Assembly (NCBI RefSeq): GCF_049639735.1 | Contig: NZ_JBEVVA010000003.1 | Coordinates: 1,860,001-1,924,000, forward strand | DNA length: 64,000 bases | Source: Elusimicrobium simillimum | GTDB lineage: Bacteria; Elusimicrobiota; Elusimicrobia; Elusimicrobiales; Elusimicrobiaceae | Reading direction: 5' to 3' | Translations under genes and position numbers: made by a program | Shown here: piece after piece, positions 1 through 8,114 of the stretch | How the letters are laid out: every line of letters begins with the position of its first letter | Numbering within the stretch: the first letter of the stretch is position 1 | The notes under the pieces: generated by a model | Databases searched by the model: none | The model's input: the letters and a program-made list of their open reading frames with translations, nothing else | Told to the model about the DNA's origin: nothing

Positions 1-1144
1 CCACACTTTTTGATACAGCACTTACAAAAGCCTGCGCGGCATTTTGGCCAGATGAGATAAAAGACTTTGCGCTGTCTAAAAGATAATGGTCTTCCAAAAT
101 GCCCATATGTGTTTTTAAAATTTCTTCAAAGCTTTGTTTTCCGCCGGCAGCCGCTAATTCAGCCTTAATATCTTCTTTTACTTTATTGATGGCGGCGTTA
201 AGTATTTCGGCCTCTTTGGCAGGGCCTTGGTTGGTTGCGGGAATGGCAAGTTCTTCTTCTTTAATAAGCACGGCCTTGCCTGTTACAAAACCAGCGCTTG
301 CGCTGATGCCGCCCAGTTTGGCTTCTTTAGTTAAGTCCGCGCCGTCGTTTTGCGCGGCGGCCTGCGGGGCGGGCGCGGCGTGGTCTTCTTCGGTTTCGTT
401 AAGCCCTTCTTTAATGGCGGACATTAACGCTTTTATAGCGTCCTCAGCGTCCTGGCCTGCGGCGTGAATGGTAATAGTATCTTCATAACCTAAGCCCAGG
501 CCCATTATTGAAACTATACTTTTGGCGCTGGCTTTTTTGTCGCCTTTGGCAATTTCTATTTTAGAAGAAAACTTGTTGGCAATGCTTGCCATTACGCCGG
601 CCGGGCGGGCGTGAATGCCGTTTTTATTAATAATTTTAACAGGTGTTGAAATTATTTCGGGGCCGGAAGAATCTTCCGCCGCTTGTCTGCGTTCGCCTAT
701 ATTTAAAATAAAATCTCTGCCCGCTTCAACCGTCGCGGCCGTGGTTTTGTGCACTTCTGTTTCCATAGGGTTAGTGACAATTACTATAACAAGCTTGCTG
801 GGCGCGTTGGCGCCGATAAAGTCAAAATCAACTTCCAGCATTTTGTCACCTTTTTTAACGGTGTCTCCCTGCTTAACAAAAGCTTTAAAACCTTTGCCTT
901 TAAGCGCTACTGTTTCTACGCCGATATGAATTAGAATTTCCGCCCCGCCCGCACTTGTCACGCTGATGGCGTGCAAGTTCTCGTTCAGGCTGGAAATGGT
1001 GCCGTCAAACGGCGCTACAATTACGCCAGCTTCAGGGTCTATAGCGATACCGTCGCCAAGCATTTTTTCTGAAAACGCCGGGTCAGGCACTTGTTCTATA
1101 GGAGTTACTTTCCCTGTGACAGGGGCAAAAATTTCTAAATTCAT
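1..1144 (-). CDS. PTS multiphosphoryl transfer protein EIIA(Glc)-HPr-EI, 3' part outside window
   Basis: Cytoplasmic phosphorelay protein of the sugar phosphotransferase system. About 381 codons are visible from the ATG at 1144; the reading frame runs off the left edge. Order: EIIA(Glc)-like domain (residues 1-150) with the two active-region histidines H58 and H73 (LIHIG); HPr domain (about 167-255) with NGIHARPA, active His about 178, and the regulatory Ser46 equivalent at about 209 (AKSIVSIMG); then the EI N-terminus (LGGISASAGLVTGKAV). The EI active-site His and PEP-binding domain lie beyond the window. The EIIA-HPr-EI order is that of NagF-type fusions. It lies 35 nt downstream of gcvPB with no visible terminator, so read-through from the gcv operon is possible. 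The sugar specificity cannot be told from this piece. Confidence 0.9.
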   Translation of the reverse strand, partial: MNLEIFAPVTGKVTPIEQVPDPAFSEKMLGDGIAIDPEAGVIVAPFDGTISSLNENLHAISVTSAGGAEILIHIGVETVALKGKGFKAFVKQGDTVKKGDKMLEVDFDFIGANAPSKLVIVIVTNPMETEVHKTTAATVEAGRDFILNIGERRQAAEDSSGPEIISTPVKIINKNGIHARPAGVMASIANKFSSKIEIAKGDKKASAKSIVSIMGLGLGYEDTITIHAAGQDAEDAIKALMSAIKEGLNETEEDHAAPAPQAAAQNDGADLTKEAKLGGISASAGFVTGKAVLIKEEELAIPATNQGPAKEAEILNAAINKVKEDIKAELAAAGGKQSFEEILKTHMGILEDHYLLDSAKSFISSGQNAAQAFVSAVSKSV

Positions 1145-1179
1145 ATCGGTGTTCCTTAATTTAAATTTACTGTAAACAA

Positions 1180-2622
1180 CTACCAGCGTAAGTTAGGCTC
1201 TCTGGCCGCGCTTACTTCGTCTATTCTTTTTACGGGTTGTGTTTGCGGCGCGTCCGTCACCAATGAGGGTGACTGTACGGCCTCTTCAAATATTTTTTCC
1301 ATAGCAAGAATAAACTTATCCAGCATATCTTTGGATTCCGTTTCCGTAGGCTCTATCATAATAGCCTCCGGCACTATTAACGGGAAATATACCGTAGGCG
1401 CGTAAAAGCCGTAATCCAAAAGACGTTTAGCTACGTCCAATGTTTTTACACCCTGCATTTTGCTGCCGTCTGTTGTAAGCACGCACTCGTGCATGCACGG
1501 GCGGTCAAAGAAAGCGGGGTAAAACTCTTTAAGTTTTTCCTTAATATAATTGGCGTTAAGTATAGCGTTGTGCGCGATATTTTTAAGAGTATCGCCGTCA
1601 TGCTGCCTGATATAACAGTATGTTTTAAGCAGTACGCCTATATTACCGTGAAACGCTTTTACGCGGCCGATAGATTTTTTGGGCGTTTCAAAGGTATATT
1701 TATCGCCTTTTTTAACAACCACGGGGCCGGGTAAAAACTGCGCCAAACGCTCCGCCACGCCGACAGTGCCAGAGCCCGGGCCGCCGCCGCCATGCGGGGT
1801 GGAAAATGTTTTGTGCAGGTTAAGGTGCAAAATATCCGCGCCAAGCTCGCCCGGTTTGGCTATGCCTATAAGCGCGTTAAAGTTGGCGCCGTCCATATAA
1901 AGCAAAGCGCCGGCGTCATGCACCATTTGTGATATTTGTTTAATATCTTTTTCAAATAAACCAGCCGTATTGGGCACTGTTAACATGACAAGCGCCGTCT
2001 TGGGGCCGAGTACAGCTTTTAAAGCTTCTAAGTCCACGCAACCGTCCGCGCCTGATTTTATGTTAACAACAGTCAGCCCGCCCATGTTGGCGGTAGCCGG
2101 GTTGGTGCCGTGCGCTGTGTCGGGGATAATAACTTCGGTACGCTGTTTGTCTTTGTTAGCATTGTGGAAAGCTTTGGCTATAAGCACGCCTGTCCACTCG
2201 CCATGCGCACCAGCTGCGGGTTGAAGCGTAAATGAATGCAGGCCGCAGATATCGCTAAGATCACGCTCTAAGTTATACATAAACTCCAAGGTGCCTTGCG
2301 CTAAAGATTCGTCCGCATATGGGTGAACGTCTGTAAACGGCGCCATAGCGGCAACGGCTTCGTACGCTCTGGGGTTGTACTTCATAGTGCAGGAACCAAG
2401 CGGGTAAAAATGCGTGTCTAAAGAATAATTTAAGCGGGACAGGTTGGTAAAGTGGCGCACCACTTCAAACTCGCTAAGTTCTGGCAAATTAATTTTGCTT
2501 GTTCTAAGCGCGGAAGCGGGCAAATATTTATCCGCCGCTGAGGCTTTACTAAAAACAATCCCTCTTTTGCCTTGTACTGATTTTTCTATGGAAAGCTCGT
2601 TATGTTTAATAAGTTTCTTCAT
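1180..2622 (-). CDS. gcvPB: Glycine dehydrogenase (decarboxylating), subunit 2
   Basis: PLP-binding half of the split P-protein of the glycine-cleavage system. It decarboxylates glycine and passes the aminomethyl group to lipoyl-GcvH. 480 residues, the usual length for the beta subunit. The PLP lysine is K271 in NLHKTFSTPHGGGG, followed by the glycine-rich loop. The ATG has a strong SD (GGGAGGT) that lies inside the last codons of gcvPA, so translation is probably coupled. It is the last gcv gene of the operon gcvT-gcvH-gcvPA-gcvPB. The two-subunit P-protein is typical of Firmicutes, Thermotogae and several deep-branching phyla, in contrast to the single-chain enterobacterial form. Confidence 0.97.
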   Translation of the reverse strand: MKKLIKHNELSIEKSVQGKRGIVFSKASAADKYLPASALRTSKINLPELSEFEVVRHFTNLSRLNYSLDTHFYPLGSCTMKYNPRAYEAVAAMAPFTDVHPYADESLAQGTLEFMYNLERDLSDICGLHSFTLQPAAGAHGEWTGVLIAKAFHNANKDKQRTEVIIPDTAHGTNPATANMGGLTVVNIKSGADGCVDLEALKAVLGPKTALVMLTVPNTAGLFEKDIKQISQMVHDAGALLYMDGANFNALIGIAKPGELGADILHLNLHKTFSTPHGGGGPGSGTVGVAERLAQFLPGPVVVKKGDKYTFETPKKSIGRVKAFHGNIGVLLKTYCYIRQHDGDTLKNIAHNAILNANYIKEKLKEFYPAFFDRPCMHECVLTTDGSKMQGVKTLDVAKRLLDYGFYAPTVYFPLIVPEAIMIEPTETESKDMLDKFILAMEKIFEEAVQSPSLVTDAPQTQPVKRIDEVSAAREPNLRW

Positions 2623-2624
2623 AA

Positions 2625-3947
2625 TTAAATACCTCCCATAAGTTTGGCGTAAGCGTCAATGTCCGTTTTTGTTTTAGTTTCCGTAGCGCATACAAGCAGG
2701 CAGTTTTTATATTCTTTACCAAATTTTTCTAAAGAATATCCCGCCACAACACCCTTTTTGGCAAGTTTTTTAATTACCTTGTTTGCGGGCACGGGGCACT
2801 CTACAACAAACTCATTAAAAAACGGGCTGTTAAATTTAATTTTATAACCGGGTAAAGCGGCCAAAGAATCTTTTAAATAATGCGCGTTCTCAAGGTTAAG
2901 CCCGCACACTTCTTTAACGCCTTCAGCGCCTAAAAGCGTAAGGTAAATAGCGGCGTTTAATGCGCACAAAGCCTGGTTAGAACAAATGTTGGAGGCGGCG
3001 CGTTCACGTCTTATATGCTGCTCTCTGGCCTGCAAAGTAAGCACAAAAGAACGTTCGCCATATTTATCTTTGGCTATGCCTACAACACGGCCGGGCAAAC
3101 TGCGCACGTGTTCCTTTTTGCATGTAAAAATACCAAGGAACGGCCCGCCAAAGTTAAGTTTATTGCCAAGCACCTGGCCCTCGCCAACGGCAAAATCCGC
3201 GCCGTAAGAACCCGGGGTTTTAAGCACGCCAAGGCTTAAAGGGTTGACGGACGCTATAAGCAAAGCTCCAGCTTCTTTTACTATCGCGTTAAGAGTATCT
3301 ACATCTTCCACCGCGCCAAAAAAGTTGGGGTTGGCCAGAACAACAGCGGCAACGCCGTCATTAAGCTTTGCTTTTAAATCCGCCGCGTCCATAGGGCCGG
3401 AAGCGCAGGAAACTTCTACAAACTTAATATCCGTATTTTTATAATAAGTTTTTAAAGTTTCTTTATAATGCGGGTGGAGTGCCTGCGGTATTAAAATGGT
3501 GTTTTTATTTTTTATTTTTACCGCCGCTATCACAGCTTCGGCCAGTGCTGTAGCGCCGTCGTAGTGGGACGCGTTGGATACGTCCATGTCAAACAAAGCG
3601 CAAATGCAGCTTTGGTATTCGTAAATAGCTTGCAGGGTGCCTTGGCTGGCCTCGGCCTGGTAAGGGGTGTAAGCTGTTAAAAACTCGCCCCTGCCGCTGA
3701 TTGCGTTAACCGCGGCGGGAACAAAATGTTCATACGCTCCCGCACCGGCAAAGTTAACCGCTGTTTTATTTTTAGCGGCTACGGCGTCAATATGGGCAAA
3801 AAGTTCGGCCTCGGTAAGCGCGGCGGGCAAATTATATTTTACTTCCGCCAGGCCCGGGGCCGCCTGCTTAATTAAATCTTCTATTGTGTTGTGGCCAAGC
3901 AAGGCAAGCATCTCACGCCTTTGCTCCGCGCTGTTTGATATAAACAT
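2625..3947 (-). CDS. gcvPA: Glycine dehydrogenase (decarboxylating), subunit 1
   Basis: Alpha half of the split P-protein. It has the aminotransferase fold but lacks the PLP lysine, and pairs with GcvPB. The frame is open to 4010, but the start chosen is the ATG at 3947: it is preceded by AGAGG about 5 nt upstream, and the protein then begins MFISNSAEQRREML, matching family N-termini. This gives 440 residues. Conserved blocks include YTPYQAEASQGTLQAIYEYQ (about residue 110), SHYDGATA and NKLNFGGPFLG. Two nucleotides separate it from gcvPB. An inverted repeat lies just upstream, in the gap to gcvH. Confidence 0.96.
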   Translation of the reverse strand: MFISNSAEQRREMLALLGHNTIEDLIKQAAPGLAEVKYNLPAALTEAELFAHIDAVAAKNKTAVNFAGAGAYEHFVPAAVNAISGRGEFLTAYTPYQAEASQGTLQAIYEYQSCICALFDMDVSNASHYDGATALAEAVIAAVKIKNKNTILIPQALHPHYKETLKTYYKNTDIKFVEVSCASGPMDAADLKAKLNDGVAAVVLANPNFFGAVEDVDTLNAIVKEAGALLIASVNPLSLGVLKTPGSYGADFAVGEGQVLGNKLNFGGPFLGIFTCKKEHVRSLPGRVVGIAKDKYGERSFVLTLQAREQHIRRERAASNICSNQALCALNAAIYLTLLGAEGVKEVCGLNLENAHYLKDSLAALPGYKIKFNSPFFNEFVVECPVPANKVIKKLAKKGVVAGYSLEKFGKEYKNCLLVCATETKTKTDIDAYAKLMGGI

Positions 3948-3975
3948 AAAAACCTCTGCTGTAACTGGAAAATAA

Positions 3976-3998
3976 CCCCCTGCAAAGTTTACAGGGGG
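3976..3998 (-). promoter_or_regulatory. Intercistronic stem-loop between gcvH and gcvPA
   Basis: CCCCCTG (3976-3982) pairs with CAGGGGG (3992-3998) around a 9-nt loop whose AAA and TTT can also pair. No clear U-tract follows on the minus strand, so this looks more like an mRNA processing, stability or weak attenuation element than a true terminator. Its position could set different levels of gcvT/gcvH and gcvP. Confidence 0.5.
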
Positions 3999-4013
3999 TA
4001 TAAGAAACAAAAT

Positions 4014-4391
4014 TTATTTTATCATTTCTTTGTACTGGTCAAATGTCAGAAGAGAGTCAACTTCCTTGGGGTTTGACATTTTAATTTTGAACAGCCAGCC
4101 CGAACCGTGCGGTTCTTTGTTTACTATAGAAGACTCGTTAGCGGCCTGTGAGTTAACCTCAACAACTTCGCCTGACAAAGGGGAGTAAACGTCTGACGCG
4201 CTTTTTACTGACTCAATAACAGCGGCTTGCTTGCCCGCTTCTACTTTGGCGCCTAATTTGGGCAGTTCAACAAAAACGATGTCGCTGATTTCATGCTGGG
4301 CATGGTCACTAATGCCTATGGTGGCGTGGTCGCCGTCTATAAATGCCCATTCGTGGGTTTTTGCGTATTTAGCTTTTTCTTGGTCAAACAT
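4014..4391 (-). CDS. gcvH: Glycine cleavage system H protein
   Basis: Lipoyl carrier protein of the glycine-cleavage system, shuttling the aminomethyl group between P-, T- and L-proteins. 125 residues, normal length. The lipoylated lysine is K63 within the motif ESVKSASDVYSP. The N-terminus AKTHEWAFIDG is typical. SD AGGAGAG lies a few nt before the ATG. It is the second gene of the gcv operon, 28 nt after gcvT. The lipoamide dehydrogenase partner is probably the lpd gene at 15196. Confidence 0.97.
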   Translation of the reverse strand: MFDQEKAKYAKTHEWAFIDGDHATIGISDHAQHEISDIVFVELPKLGAKVEAGKQAAVIESVKSASDVYSPLSGEVVEVNSQAANESSIVNKEPHGSGWLFKIKMSNPKEVDSLLTFDQYKEMIK

Positions 4392-4419
4392 ATTCTCTCC
4401 TGTGGTTTGTCGCCAAACT

Positions 4420-5499
4420 CTAAACTTTATTTTTATAAAAACTTTTTACAACTTCAGCCGGCATTTTTCTTTCCCCAGCCAGTATTTCCACCTCGTCACC
4501 CTCTTGCAAAATGTTTTTTACGTAACCTTTACCTATACCTTTAAATAAAGGAGAGTATGTGCCGCTGGTTAAACTGCCTATTTCTTCCCCTTTAAACAAA
4601 ACTTTGCAGCCGCCCCTTGGCACGCCCGCGCCCGTGAGTTTAAATGACGTTAATTTTATTTTAACGCCAAACTCTTTTTGCGCCTGTAATATTTGCTTGG
4701 CCACAAAGTCCGGCTTATCTAACTTAACAACCCAGCCGCAGTTTGCCTCGTAGGATGTATGGTTATCGTCAATGTCCGTGCCGTACAGCAGATACCCGGC
4801 CTCCAGCCTCAGCACATCCCTAGAGCCAAGGCCGCAAGGCGCGACTTCACGTTCTAAAAAGAAATCCCAAATATTTTGTATTGCTTTGGCGGGCGCCATA
4901 ATTTCAACACCGTCTTCCCCAGTATAGCCTGTGCGGGTAATGTAACAAATTTGGCCAAAAATAACCTCTTCCTTAATATTAAACCTGGGCAGTTTTGAGG
5001 TTTCTTCCTCCAGTTCATCCGCTATTTCAAGCGCTTTGGGGCCCTGCAGCGCTATCATGCCAAAATGCTGGCTAACATCCTCAATAGAAACATTGAAGCC
5101 TGAGGTTTGCTTGGTAAACCATTCAAAATCTTTGTTGGTAGTGGCGGAGTTTACCACAACCATATATTTGTCCTGCTCAAGACAGAACGCGACAACATCG
5201 TCCACTACGCCGCCGTTCTCGTTAAGCACGTGGGTATAGGTGCCCGCGCCGGGAGTGTTTTTAATTTTATTTGAGGTAGTATATTCTAAAAATTTGTGCG
5301 CGTCACTGCCGGTCATAAGCAGCTGGCCCATGTGCGAAACGTCAAACATACCGGCGCTTTCACGCACGGCGTTGTGCTCAGCTATAATACCTGCAAATTG
5401 TATGGGAAGCTCCCAGCCGTGAAAGTCAACCATCTTGCCGCCAGCCTTAACACAGGCGTCAAAAAGCGGCGTTCTTTGTAAGTGTTTAGTGTGTGACAT
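4420..5499 (-). CDS. gcvT: Glycine cleavage system aminomethyltransferase (T protein)
   Basis: Transfers the one-carbon unit from aminomethyl-lipoyl-GcvH to tetrahydrofolate and releases ammonia. The frame is open to 5565, but the ATG at 5499 is preferred: it has SD GGGGGA four nt upstream and gives MSHTKHLQRTPLFDACVKAG, the family start; length 359 residues. Visible family blocks are FHGWELPIQF, MFDVSHMGQ and TRTGYTGEDG. First gene of the gcv operon. The 134-nt gap to the divergent pilin must hold both promoters; no glycine-riboswitch consensus was recognised there. Confidence 0.96.
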   Translation of the reverse strand: MSHTKHLQRTPLFDACVKAGGKMVDFHGWELPIQFAGIIAEHNAVRESAGMFDVSHMGQLLMTGSDAHKFLEYTTSNKIKNTPGAGTYTHVLNENGGVVDDVVAFCLEQDKYMVVVNSATTNKDFEWFTKQTSGFNVSIEDVSQHFGMIALQGPKALEIADELEEETSKLPRFNIKEEVIFGQICYITRTGYTGEDGVEIMAPAKAIQNIWDFFLEREVAPCGLGSRDVLRLEAGYLLYGTDIDDNHTSYEANCGWVVKLDKPDFVAKQILQAQKEFGVKIKLTSFKLTGAGVPRGGCKVLFKGEEIGSLTSGTYSPLFKGIGKGYVKNILQEGDEVEILAGERKMPAEVVKSFYKNKV

Positions 5500-5633
5500 T
5501 TGTCCCCCATTGATATCGTAATCATATTCTATAAAATAAACCATATTTTTGCACATGCAAGACAATATATGCCCTGTTTATTTAACCGATAATTTATTAT
5601 ACTCATTAAAAGAGGGAATTAAAGGAGAACAAT

Positions 5634-6116
5634 ATGAAAAAGGGCTTCACATTAATAGAGTTATTGGTTGTAGTGCTTATTATAGGTATTTTGGCGGCCA
5701 TAGCGCTGCCGCAATACACAAAAGCCGTTAAAAAAAGCCGCGCGGCCGAAGTGGCAACAACTATAAGCGCGCTTGAAAAGGCAGGCCAGCGGTATGCCAT
5801 GGCAGGCATAGCGCCCTCTGCAATAGCATATGATAAAGATTGTGTGGATATGCTGGATATTGACCTTAGCGGCGGCACTTACGCGGCGGATGTGAGCGGC
5901 TATAAAACAAAATATTTTACCTATGGCATAGCTTGCCACCCAGACGGACGCTTTGAGGTTAACTTTAATGACCAAAAAGGCGAGTTTGCCTGTTGGCTTT
6001 ATATTGAAAGCAGCGGCGGCATAGGAGCTAAAGACTGTACTATAGACGTTAAAGACGGCGAAGCCTACCGTTCCACCTTAGAAAACGCAGGCTATGACCT
6101 TATAAAAGCATACTAG
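5634..6116 (+). CDS. Type IV pilin-like protein (paralog 1)
   Basis: Class III prepilin-like signal: MKKG then F (cleavage after G4), Glu at +5, and the hydrophobic N-helix LLVVVLIIGILAAIALPQY. Prepilin peptidase should process it and the mature protein should enter a type IV pilus or pseudopilus. 160 residues. The body after residue 40 is unlike the other four pilins in the window; it has four cysteines (DKDC, IACH, FACW, AKDC) that could form two disulfides. SD AAAGGAG precedes the ATG. It is monocistronic, with its own terminator at 6141-6170, and lies between the gcv and rpsF operons on the opposite strand. No assembly genes (pilB, pilC, pilD) are nearby. Confidence 0.9.
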   Translation: MKKGFTLIELLVVVLIIGILAAIALPQYTKAVKKSRAAEVATTISALEKAGQRYAMAGIAPSAIAYDKDCVDMLDIDLSGGTYAADVSGYKTKYFTYGIACHPDGRFEVNFNDQKGEFACWLYIESSGGIGAKDCTIDVKDGEAYRSTLENAGYDLIKAY

Positions 6117-6140
6117 TTTAAGATAAAAATTAAGATAAAT

Positions 6141-6170
6141 CAAAAGGGCCCCCAATAAGGGGCTCTTTTG
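6141..6170 (+). terminator. Rho-independent terminator of pilin 5634
   Basis: A 12-bp stem, CAAAAGGGCCCC (6141-6152) with GGGGCTCTTTTG (6159-6170), contains one G-U pair and a 6-nt loop and is followed by ATTTTA. It lies 24 nt after the pilin stop codon. Confidence 0.85.
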
Positions 6171-6229
6171 ATTTTAGCTCGCTTCGGGGGATACGAGAAT
6201 TGAAAGTGAAAAATTAAGTTTTATATATA

Positions 6230-6362
6230 GGGGCCCCGAAGATTTGAGATTAGTTTTGATTTTTATTGTTTTGGCACACTTGACGCGAGGAGCCCACAGG
6301 GCGGACGGGGTGTGTCAAAACAATAAAAATCAAAAATAACTCAAAGATTTGGGGATAAAAAA
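6230..6362 (+). repeat. Long-hairpin element, copy A
   Basis: A 133-nt imperfect palindrome. The core stem 6254-6273 pairs perfectly with 6316-6335 (20 bp), continued inward by a G-U pair and CACAC/GTGTG, and outward with small bulges to CCCC/GGGG. The loop (6280-6309) is G-rich. The outer sequences GGGGCCCCGAAGATTTG (6230-6246) and CAAAGATTTGGGGATAAAAA (from 6342) are identical in copy B at 23520, while the stem core differs but still pairs. A bidirectional terminator follows at once. A plausible promoter (TTGAAA, then TATATA) lies directly upstream, so the element may be transcribed on the plus strand. No protein is encoded. Its nature (structured RNA or palindromic repeat) is unknown. Confidence 0.75.
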
Positions 6363-6390
6363 GCCCGCTCAAATGAGCGGGCTTTTTTTT
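6361..6390. terminator. Bidirectional terminator (rplI operon and element A)
   Basis: AAGCCCGCTCA (6361-6371) pairs with TGAGCGGGCTT (6374-6384). T8 follows on the plus strand, and a run of Ts lies on the minus strand past 6360. It ends the rpsF-ssb-rpsR-rplI mRNA and any transcript crossing element A. Confidence 0.9.
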
Positions 6391-6396
6391 AAATGC

Positions 6397-6855
6397 TTAT
6401 TTGGCTTCTACTACTACGGGCTCTATTTTTACTTTGATTACTGCAGAAACCGTGGGTTTGAAATAGATGTTAACATCTGTTTCGCCAAGTTTCTTTATAG
6501 GCATATCAAGTTCAATGTTTTCTTTGGCGACTGTATGGCCAAGTTCTGTAAGAGCTTTGTAGATGTCGGCCTTGTTAACTGAACCGAATACTACGCCGTC
6601 AGCGTTTACGCTTTTGTTAAATGTGAGCACAACGTCTTTAAGCTTAGCGGCAACGGCCTGGGCGGCTTTAAGGTCGGCTTCTATTTTTTTAGCTCTTCTT
6701 TCCGCGCCAAGCTGCCAATTTTTTATGGCGCCGGGGGTAGCTAATTCAGCCAGGCCCTGGGGTAATAAGAAGTTTCTGCCGTAACCGGGTTTAACTTCAA
6801 CAACATCGCCCACCGTGCCTAAATTTTTTACGTCTTTTCTTAAAATGACTTTCAT
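6397..6855 (-). CDS. rplI: 50S ribosomal protein L9
   Basis: Binds 23S rRNA at the base of the L1 stalk. 152 residues; the N-terminal domain starts MKVILRKDVKNLGTVGDVVE and has the signature GYGRNFLLPQGLA, followed by the long connecting helix and the C-terminal domain. Last gene of rpsF-ssb-rpsR-rplI, which ends at the terminator starting at 6361. The C-terminal tail (KVKIEPVVVEAK) is slightly longer than usual. Confidence 0.97.
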   Translation of the reverse strand: MKVILRKDVKNLGTVGDVVEVKPGYGRNFLLPQGLAELATPGAIKNWQLGAERRAKKIEADLKAAQAVAAKLKDVVLTFNKSVNADGVVFGSVNKADIYKALTELGHTVAKENIELDMPIKKLGETDVNIYFKPTVSAVIKVKIEPVVVEAK

Positions 6856-6925
6856 TGTAATTCTGTCTCCTTAGATTAGATATTGCACCGTTTATATCAC
6901 TATAAACCGCCCGGCAATACCAAAA

Positions 6926-7255
6926 TTATTTTTTGGGCAGTGAGTATGGCAAGATTGCCAAGTTTCTGTCTCTTTTTATTGCGGACGCAATTTGGCGCTG
7001 GTGCTTGGCACATGTGCCTGTAATGCGTCTGGACAGGATTTTACCTGATTCCATTGTGAAAGACTTGATAAACTGAAAGTTTTTGTAATCAACATGGTCA
7101 ACTTTATCAGCGCAAAGTTTGCAAACTTTTCTTCTGCTTTCAAAGCGTTTTTTGGCAAAAGGAGCTCTTGCGGGTCTTTCTGTTCTTTCCGGCCTTTCTG
7201 ATCTGGCTGCTGCGGGAGCGGCGGTTTCAGTTGTTTTAACGTTTTCTTCTGACAT
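6926..7255 (-). CDS. rpsR: 30S ribosomal protein S18
   Basis: Small-subunit platform protein that pairs with S6. 109 residues, longer than the usual 75 or so because of a low-complexity N-terminal extension of about 35 residues rich in Glu, Arg, Ala and Pro. The core has CKLCADKVDHVDYKN and the rRNA-binding block GKILSRRITGTCAKHQRQ; the cysteines suggest a zinc-binding form. SD GAGGGAAG lies close to the ATG. The operon position, between ssb and rplI, is conserved across bacteria. Confidence 0.96.
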   Translation of the reverse strand: MSEENVKTTETAAPAAARSERPERTERPARAPFAKKRFESRRKVCKLCADKVDHVDYKNFQFIKSFTMESGKILSRRITGTCAKHQRQIASAIKRDRNLAILPYSLPKK

Positions 7256-7284
7256 TTTACTTCCCTCTTGTTATTTGTAAATTT

Positions 7285-7728
7285 TTAGAAAGGAACATCA
7301 TCGTCTATAGATGGTTCATTGTCTACGGGAGCGTCGTCCCTAAATGCAGCACTTGAATTTGACTCTTGCGAATCTGAGAAACCAGACTGTAAAATCTGTA
7401 TTCTTCTGCAGTTAACCTGCATTATTTTATGCTGCTGCCCGTCTTTACCTGTATATTCATTAAGTATAAGACGGCCCTCAACATGCACAGGCACACCTTT
7501 TTTTAGTCTGTCTTTTGAGCGTTCCGCAGAAGGGCCCCAGAGCACAACGGGGACGAATGTTACTTCATCCTGCCAGTTGCCGCCGGCGTCCATATACCTG
7601 CGGTTGACTGCTATGTCAAAACGGCTTACGGCCTGGCCCTTTTGGGTAAATGCCGTGTTAGCGTCTCTTGTCAGTCTTCCCGTAAGCAGAACTAAATTTT
7701 GTTCCGGTATTCTTATTTGTGCTGCCAT
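7285..7728 (-). CDS. ssb: Single-stranded DNA-binding protein
   Basis: Binds ssDNA in replication, recombination and repair. 147 residues: an OB-fold over residues 1-110 (NLVLLTGRLTRDAN, RFDIAVNRRY, VEGRLILNEY), a short disordered linker, and the acidic C-terminal tip SIDDDVPF that recruits partner proteins. It lies between rpsF and rpsR, the common bacterial arrangement that ties its expression to ribosomal protein synthesis. Confidence 0.97.
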   Translation of the reverse strand: MAAQIRIPEQNLVLLTGRLTRDANTAFTQKGQAVSRFDIAVNRRYMDAGGNWQDEVTFVPVVLWGPSAERSKDRLKKGVPVHVEGRLILNEYTGKDGQQHKIMQVNCRRIQILQSGFSDSQESNSSAAFRDDAPVDNEPSIDDDVPF

Positions 7729-7735
7729 AATAAAC

Positions 7736-8050
7736 CTATTTTACAGCCGGCTGTTTGGCTTTAACTTCAACAGACAGCATAACTATAGAGCGGAGAATAT
7801 TTTCATTTAACTTGGCCATATCGTCCCAGCTCTTAATGAAAGCAGGTTCAGCTTTGAACTTTAAGTACACATAAAACCCGTCTCTGACGTGGTTTATTTC
7901 GTGGGAAAATCTTCTTCTCCCAAGCTTTTCCTCGGAGACAATTTCCCCGCCTGCTTTGGTTACAAACTCTTTTGCAGAGTTTAAAAACTCAGCCACTTCG
8001 TTGTCTGAAAGCTGAGGTTTAACTATTGTTACTGTTTCGTAAGTTCTCAT
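7736..8050 (-). CDS. rpsF: 30S ribosomal protein S6
   Basis: Small-subunit protein that forms a heterodimer with S18 on the platform. 104 residues; MRTYETVTIVKPQLSD and LGRRRFSHEINHVRDGFY are typical. First gene of the operon. A consensus sigma-70 promoter is at 8176-8204, and a terminator-like hairpin lies in the roughly 119-nt leader about 20 nt before the ATG, so attenuation is likely. In other bacteria S6:S18 binds its own leader; the conserved motif for that was not clearly recognised here. Confidence 0.97.
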   Translation of the reverse strand: MRTYETVTIVKPQLSDNEVAEFLNSAKEFVTKAGGEIVSEEKLGRRRFSHEINHVRDGFYVYLKFKAEPAFIKSWDDMAKLNENILRSIVMLSVEVKAKQPAVK

Positions 8051-8070
8051 AGTCCTTGTTCATTTTTAAT

Positions 8071-8114
8071 AAAAAAAACCCTGCAAGATAACTGTACATT
8101 TTTTGTTATCTCGC
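8071..8114 (-). terminator. Terminator-like attenuator in the rpsF leader
   Basis: On the minus strand GCGAGAUAAC (8114-8105), a 12-nt loop, and GUUAUCUUGC (8092-8083) form a 10-bp stem with one G-U pair. AGGG and U8 (8078-8071) follow. The rpsF ATG is at 8050, so a transcript from the promoter at 8176-8204 must read through this to express the operon. Confidence 0.7.

Noticed and set aside
5500..5633. Possible glycine riboswitch upstream of gcvT
   Set aside because: The 134 nt is AT-rich and lacks the conserved tandem aptamer core; only a TTGCA/TGCAA palindrome is visible.
6230..6362. attC-like integron site or CRISPR repeat for the long hairpins
   Set aside because: No RYYYAAC/GTTRRRY core sites, no integrase, no spaced repeats; copies lie 15-17 kb apart.
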